Of a stretch of 64,000 nt of DNA, positions 35,756 to 46,948 are shown in pieces. The DNA comes from Scilla litardierei (Eukaryota > Streptophyta > Magnoliopsida > Asparagales > Asparagaceae). Within the stretch, counting starts at the first letter, position 1, and every line of letters starts with the position of its first letter. The stretch covers positions 11,275,860 through 11,339,859 of the forward strand of contig CM061130.1 in assembly GCA_030789695.1 (NCBI GenBank). Reading direction: 5' to 3'. The position numbers were made by a program, and so were the translations under genes. The notes beneath the pieces were generated by a model. The model saw only the letters and a list, made by a program, of their open reading frames with translations. It was not told the DNA's origin and ran no database searches.

Positions 35756-37667
35756 TGTTAGGAGCAACGACCTAGGATCTTGGTTTGATGATGACAAACG
35801 TGTCGTTATATCTGATGTGTGTGTTTAGTGTGTTTCAGGATTTCATCCCTCACTATTTGGAGGAATTGCTATTCATATAGCATCTTAGGAGAGGAAGGAA
35901 GCGTGTGTGCAAAGGAAATATGGGATGAGATGGAGAGGATCTCTTTGGATTGAGTCAAATCAATTACGGATCAACAATTGGAACTTACGCACTCATATTG
36001 AGTATATTCGTGTTTCAATTCTTTGTTTTGTGTGTGCAGGTGCAAGGCCGGCCTATATAAAGCACCTAAAAAAATTGCAAAACAAAAGGAAACAGGAGAA
36101 AAGATCACATGCCATAAAAAGGAGGGTAGGCCCACATTTTTTTGCTTGATGGAGAGCAGGCCGAATTTTAGCCCAGGCCGGTTCTTTGGCATTTGCTCCT
36201 CTCTTTAAAAACCCCTTATGATCTCAAATATATATATATATATATATCTCAATACCCTAAGGGAAAAACAAAACAAAGAGACATAGAGATCCGAAAAAAA
36301 AGAGGGCAATTTTTTCGGTTTGTTTTTTTTTGCTGCCGCAAGATTGGAAATTGCTTGGTGCCAATTTTTTTTATTTCCAAGAGCTGAATTCATTTTTTTT
36401 ATAGGGTTTTGTTGACAACCGAGAAAAAACAAAGGATCCAATCAAATTTTTGTTTGGTGGAGACATTTTTGTGTTAGGAGCACTCACAGACTTCCAAAGG
36501 GGGGCTTCAAGTTGTTGTTTGCATTTTTTGTCTATGCTTGGCCGAAAATTCCAAGAGAGCTCCTCCATTAAAAACGTGTGTCTTTTAATCTCCTTTGAAG
36601 AAACCCTAGGATAGGCAGCCTTATATTTTTAAAGGTGTTCGTTTTTTTTTGTGTCCGTGTGTTTTTTTTTTCGGCAGCTGCACTAATTTTCTCCAAAAAG
36701 AGCAAAAGATCAAAGGCCCTCTGTTTTGTTTTTCATTTACAACATTTTATAGTGGGGCACGTTTCTCTTGGAGAATTCTACAAGCTGTCGTAATTTGCTT
36801 TTGAGGCAGAGCCGTACTTCAACGATCAAGGACGTCCCAAAATCATGAAGAGCACATAACTGCCGAAAGTTGTTCTCTATACGTTGAAAGGCTCAAAGCA
36901 CAGGGAGTATTATTTTTAACTCTTTGCAAATTTCAAAGTATCGTTTAACCTGCATCCTTATGTGTTTTGTTGCTTTGTTGACAGGCCGTACAAATTGAGA
37001 AAGAGAGGCGCACGCAAAAACCCCACTTCAAAATTCCAAGAGCACTGACTATATTGTTGCAACAGTGTAGGGAGGGCGCAACATCAGAGAGTGTCGCAAC
37101 CTGAGTTGCTGAGGAGACGAGAGACGGGACATCCACATCTACGTCAGACGAGATCTGACCCGTGCTGATTGACGAGGACATCACCGCTACACAAACTGAG
37201 ATTCCTAAACTCTATTTATTATTATTTTGTGTAGTTGTTGTGTTAGATCCTCGTAGGGGAAACTTTACCATCTTTTGTGTTATTTTGGGACTTGTCTAGT
37301 TGGGGCTAGACAAGTGGGACCCAGCTAGTTTGGGACTAGCTGGTAGAAAGCTTTACTAGGATTGATAGCGAGAGAAAACACAGTGAGTGGGGTACTGAGA
37401 GCCTGGCGAGTGTAGAGACGTAGAGGGTGCTCTGAGCGTGCTCTAACTTGTGGTTTTGTACCTATTGCGCTATTCAATACTAGTTCTGCTTTGGGGGCTG
37501 GAGTAGGTCGTTGGGACGACCGAACCAGGGTAAATCTGCTGTGTACTCTGTGTCTACCTTTCATTACTCTGGTTGTGCTTTTAACTGCGTGTGCTTTCTC
37601 GTGAGTTGCACGAGAATTTTTTATTAGCCTATTCACCCCCCCTCTAGGCTAGGATCCAGATCCAACA
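35756..37667 (+). repeat. 5' LTR of copia-D
   Basis: TGTTAGGAGCAACGACC start, CTCTAGGCTAGGATCCAG near the end. It contains a pure TA run at about 36225-36247, where the 3' LTR has TCTC repeats. Confidence 0.95.
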
Positions 37668-37669
37668 AG

Positions 37670-37681
37670 TGGTATCAGAGC
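37670..37681 (+). other. Primer binding site of copia-D (initiator tRNA-Met)
   Basis: TGGTATCAGAGC two bases after the 5' LTR. Confidence 0.95.
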
Positions 37682-37703
37682 AGGTTTTTGGGATCTAGCC
37701 TAG

Positions 37704-39575
37704 ATGAATAACCATATGGATAGTGCTTTTGCTGAGGGTCAGTCTGTTTCCCGTCCCCCTAGGTTTACCGGAGGTGATTATGCTTATTGGAAAAATCGTA
37801 TGAAAATCTACCTTATTTCTGTTGATTACAAGGCTTGGCAAATAATTGAAAAAGGATATAAACTGCCTGTAATTAAAGTAGAAAATGCTGAGATTGAAAA
37901 CCCAAATGACAAATGGGATGATAATGATTGGAAATCTTATTCTTTAAATGCTAAAGCTATGAATGCTCTCATTTGTGCACTTGATAAATCTGAATATAAT
38001 AGAATCTCACATTGTCTAACTGCGCAGGAAATATGGCATACTTTGGAGGTGACGCACGAGGGAACGTCACAGGTGAAGGAGTCTAGACATGCACTTCTGA
38101 GCACAGAATACGAGGGATTTCACATGCTACCATCAGAGACCATATCAGAAATGTTTGCGAGATTCACCAACATCGTCTACAAGTCTAGCTCGCTCGGTAA
38201 GCCATATTCTAGCCTTGAACAGGTGAGAAAGATATTAAGAGCACTGCCAAGCTCTTTCAGACCAAAGGTCCCCGCCATCCAGGAAGCAAAGGTATTGTCT
38301 CAATTGAAGGTGGAGGACCTTATTGGTAATTTGATGTCCCATGAGTTGGAATTACAAAATGTTGAAGCAAGAGAGAAACCTGAGGAGAAAGAGAAAGCCA
38401 TAAAGCCCCTTGCTTTGCAAGCTAGCGAAGAAGAGGATGATGATGAAGACATAGCGCTAATGGTGAGAAACTTCAGAAAGTTCATCAAGACCAAGCATGG
38501 GAGAAACGAAATGGCACCCAGGTTTAATCGTTCTAACTTTAATAATTCTTCCAAGCAATTTAATGATCAGAAATCTACTGATAGAATGCAATGTTTTAAA
38601 TGCAAGGGAAGAGGACATCTGATGAAGGATTGCCCAAATGAAACTGCTCAGCTCGCTAAAGGAAAAGGAAAAGCGAAGGTATTAACATGGGATATGGATA
38701 GCGAAGCTGAAAGCGAGGAGGAACATGAAGCCCATTCTTGCATGGCTTTGATGGGCATCCAAGATGAGACACCGTCAGGTAGCAAAGCTGAACTTCTTAA
38801 AATTTGTGAAGAAATGCAAAATCAAATAGTAGATCATGAGTTCACTATTGAATGTCTCCAAAATCAAAACTATGACATGCAAGTTAGAGATGATAAGGTG
38901 TTTAAAGAGAATGAAAAACTTAAAATTGAACTTAATGCATGTAAGTCTACTATTGAAATCATGAAGAAGGAAAAAGAAAGCTTTGATGAAAATGCTCCTT
39001 GTATTTCGTGTTCCTCTTTATTAAATCAAAATAGCATACTTAAACAAGATTTAATGAAGCTCGAAGCTGAAAAAGAATATGAAATAAGAGAGCTTAAGGA
39101 TAAATTTTGCATGCTAGATAATGACTTTAAAAGAAAAATGATTGAATTCGAGAAGAGGGAAGAGGAAAACAAGAGGGTTTTTATAAGTAAATGCACGATG
39201 CTTGTGGAAGAGAATAAACAATTAAAAATCAAAGTCTCTCATCTTGAATTGGCCATTAAGAAATTCTCTATAGGAAAACAATCGTTGGACACAATTTTAG
39301 AGAATCAATTATATGGCAATAATAGAAGAGGACTTGGTTTTGGTCTGAAAAACGTTGAAAAGCAAAAATTCAAGAAATTCCACAATGTACCCTCTATTGC
39401 AAAGAACAAATTTGCAAAGTGCTTTACTTGTGATAGTGTAGGCCACACATCATATTATTGCAAATTTAGGAACACTAATATCAAGTTTAAACAAGTGTGG
39501 GTTCCTAAAACAATATTGGCTAACACTAGTGGACCTTGTTGGATTCCAAGGTCACACTTAACACCTTTCATTTAG
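37704..39575 (+). CDS. gag: Gag of copia-D, intact (623 aa)
   Basis: The ATG at 37704 lies 23 bases after the primer site and opens an uninterrupted frame. Residues ~14-230 form a UBN2-type copia Gag domain ('PPRFTGGDYAYWKNRMKIYL', then 'AKAMNALICALDKSEYNRIS'). A zinc knuckle CFKCKGRGHLMKDC starts at residue 297. Residues ~350-540 are Lys/Glu/Leu-rich and look like a long coiled coil. A second knuckle CFTCDSVGHTSYYC starts at residue 573, followed by 'VWVPK', the motif that in full copia polyproteins precedes integrase. The frame stops shortly after. Gag would form particles and bind RNA; the intact frame suggests recent activity or selection. Enzymes would have to come from a relative. Confidence 0.93.
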   Translation: MNNHMDSAFAEGQSVSRPPRFTGGDYAYWKNRMKIYLISVDYKAWQIIEKGYKLPVIKVENAEIENPNDKWDDNDWKSYSLNAKAMNALICALDKSEYNRISHCLTAQEIWHTLEVTHEGTSQVKESRHALLSTEYEGFHMLPSETISEMFARFTNIVYKSSSLGKPYSSLEQVRKILRALPSSFRPKVPAIQEAKVLSQLKVEDLIGNLMSHELELQNVEAREKPEEKEKAIKPLALQASEEEDDDEDIALMVRNFRKFIKTKHGRNEMAPRFNRSNFNNSSKQFNDQKSTDRMQCFKCKGRGHLMKDCPNETAQLAKGKGKAKVLTWDMDSEAESEEEHEAHSCMALMGIQDETPSGSKAELLKICEEMQNQIVDHEFTIECLQNQNYDMQVRDDKVFKENEKLKIELNACKSTIEIMKKEKESFDENAPCISCSSLLNQNSILKQDLMKLEAEKEYEIRELKDKFCMLDNDFKRKMIEFEKREEENKRVFISKCTMLVEENKQLKIKVSHLELAIKKFSIGKQSLDTILENQLYGNNRRGLGFGLKNVEKQKFKKFHNVPSIAKNKFAKCFTCDSVGHTSYYCKFRNTNIKFKQVWVPKTILANTSGPCWIPRSHLTPFI

Positions 39576-40828
39576 GTATGATGGAGTTTTGACGAGGAGC
39601 GATATATTCAATGTCTCATTCTTATAGCTCCTTCGTCAAAAGGCGACGAGAAGGTATAATATTTATCCATCTTTGCATATTCATTGCATACCTTCATAGA
39701 TAGTTTTTGTGTGCTTGTTTTATTTTGTTTTGAGTGCTTGCATGCATGATTTTTAATGTTTTTATTTCTGAAAAAAAAACAAAAACAAAACAAAAACAAA
39801 AAAAATTTGAGCTTAAAAGAATACCCTTAATGTTTTATCCTAAGTGGTATTGTATGAATGATTAAATCTATCCCTTGTAGAAGTTAATTCATTATTGTTG
39901 TAGCTACATGAACACGTTGTTATCTTTTTAATAGCCATGACATGTCTCATAAATTTCGAATTTGACTTCTACACCTACATTTGCACTTTCACGATAATAG
40001 ACTTTTTAGTGCTTTTGGAGATTCTTTTGAAGAATAGTGGAAAGTGAATGTAGGAATGATTAAATTCTGAATTCTTTAAGGGATATGAAGTGTTTAGCCA
40101 TGAATTAAAATTGAGCAAAAAAATTGCAAATGAAAAATATATGAAAATTGCTCTGTATGAAAAATGGATACACTTCATGGCTAATACACAACCCACGAGT
40201 ATCCAACTTGTGCTAAATGGGTAATCATTAGCGTTGGTGTATATAACTCGTCAAGCAATGCCACCCCGCATTTAAAAGTCCTTTTAGGCCATGTTTCGGG
40301 GTTTGGTAACTTGAACTCATCCTTGATGAGGTGGGAAAAATCAATCCTACTGATATTCATGAAAAATTGGAAAATGTGGATTGATTTGGTTGAATTTCTA
40401 AAATTGAATCTCATCTTGCACTTTATTGTCTATATCATCACACTTACACAAAGGTGGAGAAGCCTTGTTATGAAATCCTATGAGCTTGGATTGTCTATTT
40501 TGTGGAAAACTCATGCAAATTTCACGCTACATTTAATAATGGTTTATTTTTGCATGGAATATTTTTGTGACTTCATTAATCCACTTTTGGTGATTACAAA
40601 GGGGGAGAAAGAGAAAGAAAATATTTTGGCAGCTTTGAGCTTTGATGTTGATATTTTTTGTTGAAGGGGGAGCTTGAGAGAAGGGGGAGCATGCTTTTAT
40701 ATTTACTATTTGTTGTGCATGCTTTATAATGCTTGACTCATCCATACATTCTATTGCATTACACCCTTCAACACACTTCACACATCCATATTTTTTTTGC
40801 TCAAATCTTTTATAGGTTTGTCATCACC
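39576..40828 (+). other. Non-coding 3' region of copia-D
   Basis: About 1.25 kb without coding sequence, matching copia-A in length and position. GGGGGAG tracts occur near 40601, 40666 and 40684 besides the tract next to the LTR. Confidence 0.8.
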
Positions 40829-40841
40829 AAAAGGGGGAGAT
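40829..40841 (+). other. Polypurine tract of copia-D
   Basis: AAAAGGGGGAGAT directly before the 3' LTR; preceded by TTTGTCATCACC, which is also found before the copia-A tract. Confidence 0.92.
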
Positions 40842-42752
40842 TGTTAGGAGCAACGACCTAGGATCTTGGTTTGATGATGACAAACGTGTCGTTATATCTA
40901 ATGTGTGTGTTTAGTGTGTTTCAGGATTTCATCCCTCACTATTTGGAGGAATTGCTATTCATATAGCATCTTAGGAGAGGAAGGAAGCGTGTGTGCAAAG
41001 GAAATATGGGATGAGATGGAGAGGATCTCTTTGGATTGAGTCAAATCAATTACGGATCAACAATTGGAACTCATGCACTCATATTGAGTATATTCGTGTT
41101 TCAATTCTTTGTTCTGTGTGTGCAGGTGCAAGGCCGGCCTATATAAAGCACCTAAAAAAAATTGCAAAACAAAAGGAAACATGAGAAAAGATCACATGCC
41201 ATAAAAAGGAGGGTAGGCCCACATTTTTGCTTGATGGTGAGCATGCCGAATTTTAGCCCAGGCCGGTTCTTTGGCATTTGCTCCTCTCTTTAAAAACCCC
41301 TTATGATCTCAAATATATATCTCTCTCTATCTCTCAATACCCTAAGGGAAAAACAAAACAAAGAGACACAGAGATCCGAAAAAAAGAGGGCAATTTTTTC
41401 GGTTTGTTTTTTTTTGCTGCCGCAAGATTGGAAATTGCTTGGTGCCAATTTTTTTTATTTCCAAGAGCCGAATTCATTTTTTAATAGGGTTTTGTTGACA
41501 ACCGAGAAAAAACAAAGGATCCAATCAAATTTTTGTTTGGTGGAGACATTTTTGTGTTAGGAGCACTCACAGACTTCCAAAGGGGGGCTTCAAGTTGTTG
41601 TTTGCATTTTTTGTCTATGCTTGGCCGAAAATTCCAAGAGAGCTCCTCCATTAAAAACGTGTGTCTTTTAATCTCCTTTGAAGAAACCCTAGGATAGGCA
41701 GCCTTATATTTTTAAAGGTGTTCGTTTTTTTTGTGTGTCCGTGTGTTTTTTTTTCGGCAGCCGCACTAATTTTCTCCAAAAAGAGCAAAAGATCAAAGGC
41801 CCTCTGTTTTGTTTTTCATTTGCAACATTTTATAGTGGGGCACGTTTCTCTTGGAGAATTCTACAAGCTGTCGTAATTTGCTTTTGAGGCAGAGCCGTAC
41901 TTCACCGATCAAGGATGTCCCAAAATCATGAAGAGCACATAACTGCCGAAAGTTGTTCTCTATACGTTGAAAGGCTCAAAGCACAGGGAGTATTATTTTT
42001 AACTCTTTGCAAATTTCAAAGTATCGTTTAACCTGCATCCTTATGTGTTTTGTTGCTTTGTTGACAGGCCGTACAAATTGAGAAAGAGAGGCGCACGCAA
42101 AAACCCCACTTCAAAATTCCAAGAGCACTGACTATATTGTTGCAACAGTGTAGGGAGGGCGCAACATCAGAGAGTGTCGCAACCTGAGTTGCTGAGGAGA
42201 CGAGAGACGGGACATCCACATCTACGTCAGACGAGATCTGACCCGTGCTGATTGACGAGGACATCGCCGCTACACAAACTGAGATTTCTAAACTCTATTT
42301 ATTATTATTTTGTGTAGTTGTTGTGTTAGATCCTCGTAGGGGAAACTTTACCATCTTTTGTGTTATTTTGGGACTTGTCTAGTTGGGGCTAGACAAGTGG
42401 GACCCAGCTAGTTTGGGACTAGCTGGTAGAAAGCTTTACTAGGATTGATAGCGAGAGAAAACACAGTGAGTGGGGTACTGAGAGCCTGGCGAGTGTAGAG
42501 ACGTAGAGGGTGCTCTGAGCGTGCTCTAACTTGTGGTTTTGTACCTATTGCGCTATTCAATACTAGTTCTGCTTTGGGGGCTGGAGTAGGTCGTTGGGAC
42601 GACCGAACCAGGGTAAATCTGCTGTGTACTCTGTGTCTACCTTTCATTACTCTGGTTGTGCTTTTAACTGCGTGTGCTTTCTCGTGAGTTGCACGAGAAT
42701 TTTTTATTAGCCTATTCACCCCCCCCCTCTAGGCTAGGATCTAGATCCAACA
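40842..42752 (+). repeat. 3' LTR of copia-D
   Basis: Near-identical to 35756-37667; right target duplication TAGAG follows at 42753-42757. Confidence 0.95.
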
Positions 42753-42757
42753 TAGAG

Positions 42758-43260
42758 GGCCTCTGCGTTGGGAACCGGACCCATCCCTCCGCTGGTCGTA
42801 CATGTCGCTATTGCATATGCCCCCCGATGTTCTTGTGAGGCACAGCGATCGCCCCTTCCAACTAAGAATGCAACTGGGCAGGGCCATGGGAGCACTGGGC
42901 CTGGTTGCGGTTAACGAGGCCACCTACACCGTGCAGCTCTTCACTCTGAAGGACTTGCGGACTGTTACGTGGGAACGTCTTGAGATGTTCAACGTGCAAG
43001 TTGTACCACCGGCTGATGTTCCAGCAGCGAGCAGGGATGGTGCCTGGGTCGCAAGCTGGAGGCCGAAGGACAAGACCATGGTCTGCCGAGAGATACCGAG
43101 GCCGAAAAGATTCGACAGCTTCAAGGTGGAGCTGCAGTTTTGGGTGCATGGGTGAGTGCTGCTGCTGGAGAACGTTCGCTTCGAGCCACATGTTTATCGG
43201 ATGGAGGTGCTCCCTGACGACTGGCCCGCTTCGATCACCGATGGTCTTCCCCATCGTCGA
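42758..43260 (+). pseudogene. F-box-associated-type fragment, right arm, C-terminal part
   Basis: It resumes the frame cut by copia-D: 'SLLHMPPDVLVRHSDRPFQL', then 'LGLVAVNEATYTVQLFTLKD'. A Trp codon is intact where the left arm has TAG, but TGA at 43153-43155 replaces the left-arm CGA. Both copies are therefore disabled by different changes. Confidence 0.65.
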
Positions 43261-43552
43261 GACTCATCATTTAGATCTAGAGAATTTAGCTTCAAATCTT
43301 CTTGATCAATTCTGTAACTGTCAAGACTACACGTCATTCTTTGTAATTTGTTTATAGTTGTTGATTAAAGATGCCCCAGATACTTTGTTCGCATTTAATG
43401 GTTCCTGTGATTTTGATTTTCTTTTCGTTGTCTATCTTTTTAAGAAATGGATTTCTATATACATCGAACCTTCGGTTCGGTGTTTGGAGAAGAAGATATT
43501 TTCTCCTTTTTGTTTTTTCAGATTGAAAGGGTAAAGTTTTCGTCTTTTGACC

Positions 43553-44620
43553 ATGGAAATGGAGTGCGCTACCGAAGTCTCTCACGCTCACATTGATCGC
43601 AGGCCGAGGAAGAGGGCGAGTTTAGGTTGGGATGTAGTCCCATAAAACCCCAAGATATCCATCTATTTTTATTTTTTTAATTTTTAATGGCCTTTTCTTT
43701 TGTTATCGGTTGGATTTTGTTGATTTCTTCTTAGACCTGTTAATTCAATAGGGTATGTTTTCAGGAATTTTTTTTGTGATTGTCGATACTATGGATCCAG
43801 TAATTTGGATGCTGGTATTTTTGTGATGCTACCCTTGGTGTGTTTAATTCTGTTTTGGTTATGTGTTCTCGCTAGAAGATGATAAAGATTGTCATTACAT
43901 GTTTGCGCTTGGAGAGAATTTAACTTCTCGCTGTAATTACACCTTAAATGCTCTCCGCTCTTTATGTAGCGTCACAAGGAATACGATGTTGTCTCTATCT
44001 TGAATATCACTGTACGTATTTGTGTTGGTTTCTAACGTTATGTTTTTCTCTTTGATTTGCAGATCGAATTCACATTAATATATATCAGCCAGTCTATTTT
44101 TGCAGTTGTGCACAAATACGGAACTGGATAGTCAACTATCGTAACCATATATGTATTGTAAGTATTATGATCAATTTGTAATGTTTTCCCCAATTTCCCA
44201 CCTAGCATTGGTGGGTTAAAACATATTGCTGAATTCACATTATGTCAACAAGTTTTTGAGAAGCTTGGTGCAAGCTTATATGATTTTCTACATAAAAACA
44301 GTTACCGCTCGTTTCCCATTGATCTTGTCCATGAGCTTGCAAGACAACTATTGGAATGTGTAGCATGTGTGTGACAATTCTTCCACAAGTTTCTTTCATC
44401 TTTGCATCAATTTTCTCGAAACTAGGTATGTGTAGGCTTGATAACTAGAACATTCTACTGCTTTACTTGGTTTACCTAAGTGCTTAATTATGTGATCGGT
44501 TTCGGGCTTGGATGGAGTTATCCATTTGATATATTATATTGAGCACTGGGTGTATTCTTGTGGAGCTTTGCTCGGCATTTTCTTGGGAGAGCAGCCTTAT
44601 GGTTATGAAAACTGATTTTC
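43553..44620 (+). pseudogene. LAMMER (AFC2-like) kinase fragments, right arm
   Basis: Mirror of 29821-30870. The first exon (43553-43645) starts at ATG and reads 'MEMECATEVSHAHIDRRPRK' before a TAA in place of the left-arm CAA. The catalytic segment lies at about 44250-44373 and the 'LGWSYP' segment at about 44500-44620, the latter more eroded than on the left. The HRD and DFG exons are missing here too, so they were absent before the inverted duplication. Confidence 0.85.
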
Positions 44621-44679
44621 TGCAACTTCAATGCAATTGCTAAAATTTTGCAAGCCTTGTCTGCATGGAGAAGCATTGT

Positions 44680-45895
44680 TCCAGATAAAATAGAGCCGTC
44701 TACGAGGGTTCAACCTCGACACACGTTCTCTCTCGACGTCTGCCATGGAAGAGGGAACGACAGGTAGTGCTTAGACCTCTATAGGGCACCCGATGATTCC
44801 TCGGAAATCCCTATATTAGTAGTTCTATGAGTGTGCCCGATGCTTTGTCGGCGCCTAGCATTCGATAATCAACCCTCCAATGAGATGGACGCCTAGCATT
44901 TGATAATCAACCCTCCAATGAGATGGGTTGATGCGAAAGCACATCCAAACAAAACCCTAGCAATAATCTAATAGGACGATCTTTGAGGCGATCAACCCAC
45001 ATAAATAATCTACACTAGGGTTTAGTTTTACCCTAGGCACAAAGATCTACTCACTAAACATCACAATAAACAACAAATAACAAATAGGGAAAAATATCAC
45101 AAGAGCAACAAAGAAGAAATTAAGAGCAATGCAATTGAAAGAAATAAAGATTCATTACAAGAAAATAGAAATTAAGGGTCTTACAAAGCATGGAAGAAAA
45201 GCCCCAAAGGGGGAGCCCTAGAAAAACACAGAACTAAAAACTGGATTCCTCTCTCTATCGCACTCACTCTATTTATAGCATATACAGAAATTTGGGAGCG
45301 CACTGCCGTGCCGCAAATCTGCTCGGCCGTGTCGGCGCTAAAAACTAGGGTTTGGAAAATGCAGCTGCATCGAGCACGGTCGTGCCGCAAATCAGCGCGG
45401 CCGTGTCAATCCGTTTTCACGCCCCAGCAGCTCCAGGTGACACGGTCGTGTGAACAACCTATCTTGTGTCTGAATTTCAACACGCCCGTGTTGCACGGCC
45501 GTGTTGCCAATCTGCCCTCTGTCTTAAATTGGACACGGCTGTGTGATGAATCCGCACGGCCGTGTCACTAATGCTGACACTCCCCCTTTGGTTTATAGTA
45601 TGACACGGCCGTGTGAGGTGCACACATGGCCGTGTTGCCTGCTCTTTGGCCCATTTCTTTCTCTTTTGATCTCCGATCTTTGTTATTCTTTGTTGCCTTA
45701 TCTCCCATACTCCACACATCACCAAATCGCATCGTTTTGTGCATGAATTCCCTGAAATACACGAAGCATATCCCAGAAGCGTAAAATAGACAAAAGTGGG
45801 TAAAAACAGGTAAAATAGGGAGAGTGGTATAGAATAAACATGGAAAATAAAGGGTGAAAGGGACGGAACTAGGTGCGTAAAATACGCTTAACTCA
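44680..45895 (-). repeat. Gypsy-type LTR with ACACGGCCGTGT motifs, right arm and beyond
   Basis: The part to 45450 mirrors the left arm. The unduplicated part holds more motifs (about 45480-45640), up to GCGTAAAATACGC near 45876, which resembles the start region of Athila/Tat LTRs on the minus strand. A TATA box lies at 45269-45277. The outer edge at about 45895 is a guess. Confidence 0.55.
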
Positions 45896-46036
45896 AATCT
45901 CATTTCACGTTGCATTTCTGACATGGCAAAAGTTTTCAAAAATGAAGCATCCAGATAATATTGGCCATTGTCTATCTTGCCTTTCTTATAACAGTATAAC
46001 TCTAGTCGGATCCTTGTTGACATTGTCACGGGATTA
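45893..46036 (-). pseudogene. Short coding-like segment, not recognised
   Basis: A minus-strand frame reads 'RIRLELYCYKKGKIDNGQYY', then 'LDASFLKTFAMSEMQREM', with good protein-like composition. It could be a third captured exon or a remnant of a host gene. Function unknown. Confidence 0.3.
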
Positions 46037-46049
46037 TTTACAATAATTA

Positions 46050-46680
46050 TTCCCTTTTCTATTTTTAGAACACGGCTTTCTTTTTGTATATGTACTATTG
46101 CCTCGCTGCATTGACTAAAGTGGTTGGTTCTGCAGTCAGCAGCAACTATTTATTGATTTATTCTGAATTTCCTTGCCTTTTATTAACTTCAAATAAAAAT
46201 TGGCAGCTTGAGCACTGGATAGGCTTGGGCTGCTTTTGACTTGTTGTTTGTTGTAACCTTGCATGACGGAGAAGGTTAGTGCATGGTAATTCTATGAGCT
46301 GGAAAGTTAAAAAAGGCAAGCCAAATGATAGTTTGATACGATTTGGTATAGATTTGGAGCAAAAAGATAGGATTTTTGTTGGTTTATTGTTTGAAACTAC
46401 TAGATTTGGCCTCACTTTGAGAGGAATGCTACTCTTGTAAAACTTGCATACATACATAAATAGATCCATGCATGTGCATGCACAAATGTTTGCATACACA
46501 CAGCACAATAAACACACAAATACCTGCCCATATAAATTTTGTTATACTTTTTAAAATATATTCCATTAGATTTGTTGTACATATTTTAAAAAACCCTAAA
46601 ATACAAAGTTTGGTATGAACCCTGGCCCTTGATCAAGTCAATACAAAAATTCTATTCCTCTAAAATCATTATATATATAT
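46050..46680. other. AT-rich intergenic sequence
   Basis: No gene or repeat recognised. Confidence 0.4.
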
Positions 46681-46682
46681 AG

Positions 46683-46842
46683 AATAATGGGTATCATATG
46701 ACATGGGAGGCATCTCCTCATATACCAAGACACAAAAAGTGGGGTGGTACAACAAGTACAAGCCCATGCGGGCTTGTACCACCCCACTTTTTGTGTCTTG
46801 TACATGAGGAGATGCCTCCCATGTCATATGATACCAATTATT
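46683..46842. mobile_element. Hairpin (foldback) MITE-like element
   Basis: Two arms of about 66 bp are reverse complements with four or five mismatches. They share TATCATATGACATGGGAGGC, GACACAAAAAGTGGGGTGGT and the end word AATAAT. The loop itself is the palindrome GTACAAGCCC-ATGC-GGGCTTGTAC. It lies between TA-rich sequences, so a target duplication cannot be told apart. Confidence 0.8.
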
Positions 46843-46911
46843 TTATATATATACTAGGCATTACTCGTGCCCATAGGGCACGGATACCCATTATTATTCC
46901 CCCCAAAATAA

Positions 46912-46948
<37 letters not shown>

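Larger units (their letters stand above)
35756..42752 (+). mobile_element. Copia-D, complete gag-only copia retrotransposon
   Basis: The LTRs are 1912 and 1911 bp (35756-37667, 40842-42752) with TGTTA...CAACA-type ends, flanked by TAGAG at 35751-35755 and 42753-42757. It has an initiator-Met primer site, an intact gag and a polypurine tract directly before the 3' LTR. No pol sequence lies in the 3.2-kb interior. The empty site is visible in the left arm, proving insertion after the inverted duplication. LTRs look roughly 98 percent identical. Confidence 0.96.
34310..45450 (-). repeat. Right arm of the inverted duplication, interrupted by copia-D
   Basis: 34310-35755 plus 42758-45450 pairs with 28989-33112. 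Removing copia-D (6997 bp) and one TAGAG leaves about 4.14 kb, nearly the same length as the left arm. Confidence 0.95.

Noticed and set aside
28989..45450. A single long-TIR (foldback or Mutator-type) transposon
   Set aside because: The outer ends lie inside an LTR that continues beyond the right arm, and I find no target duplication flanking the arms, so a rearrangement fits better; not fully excluded.
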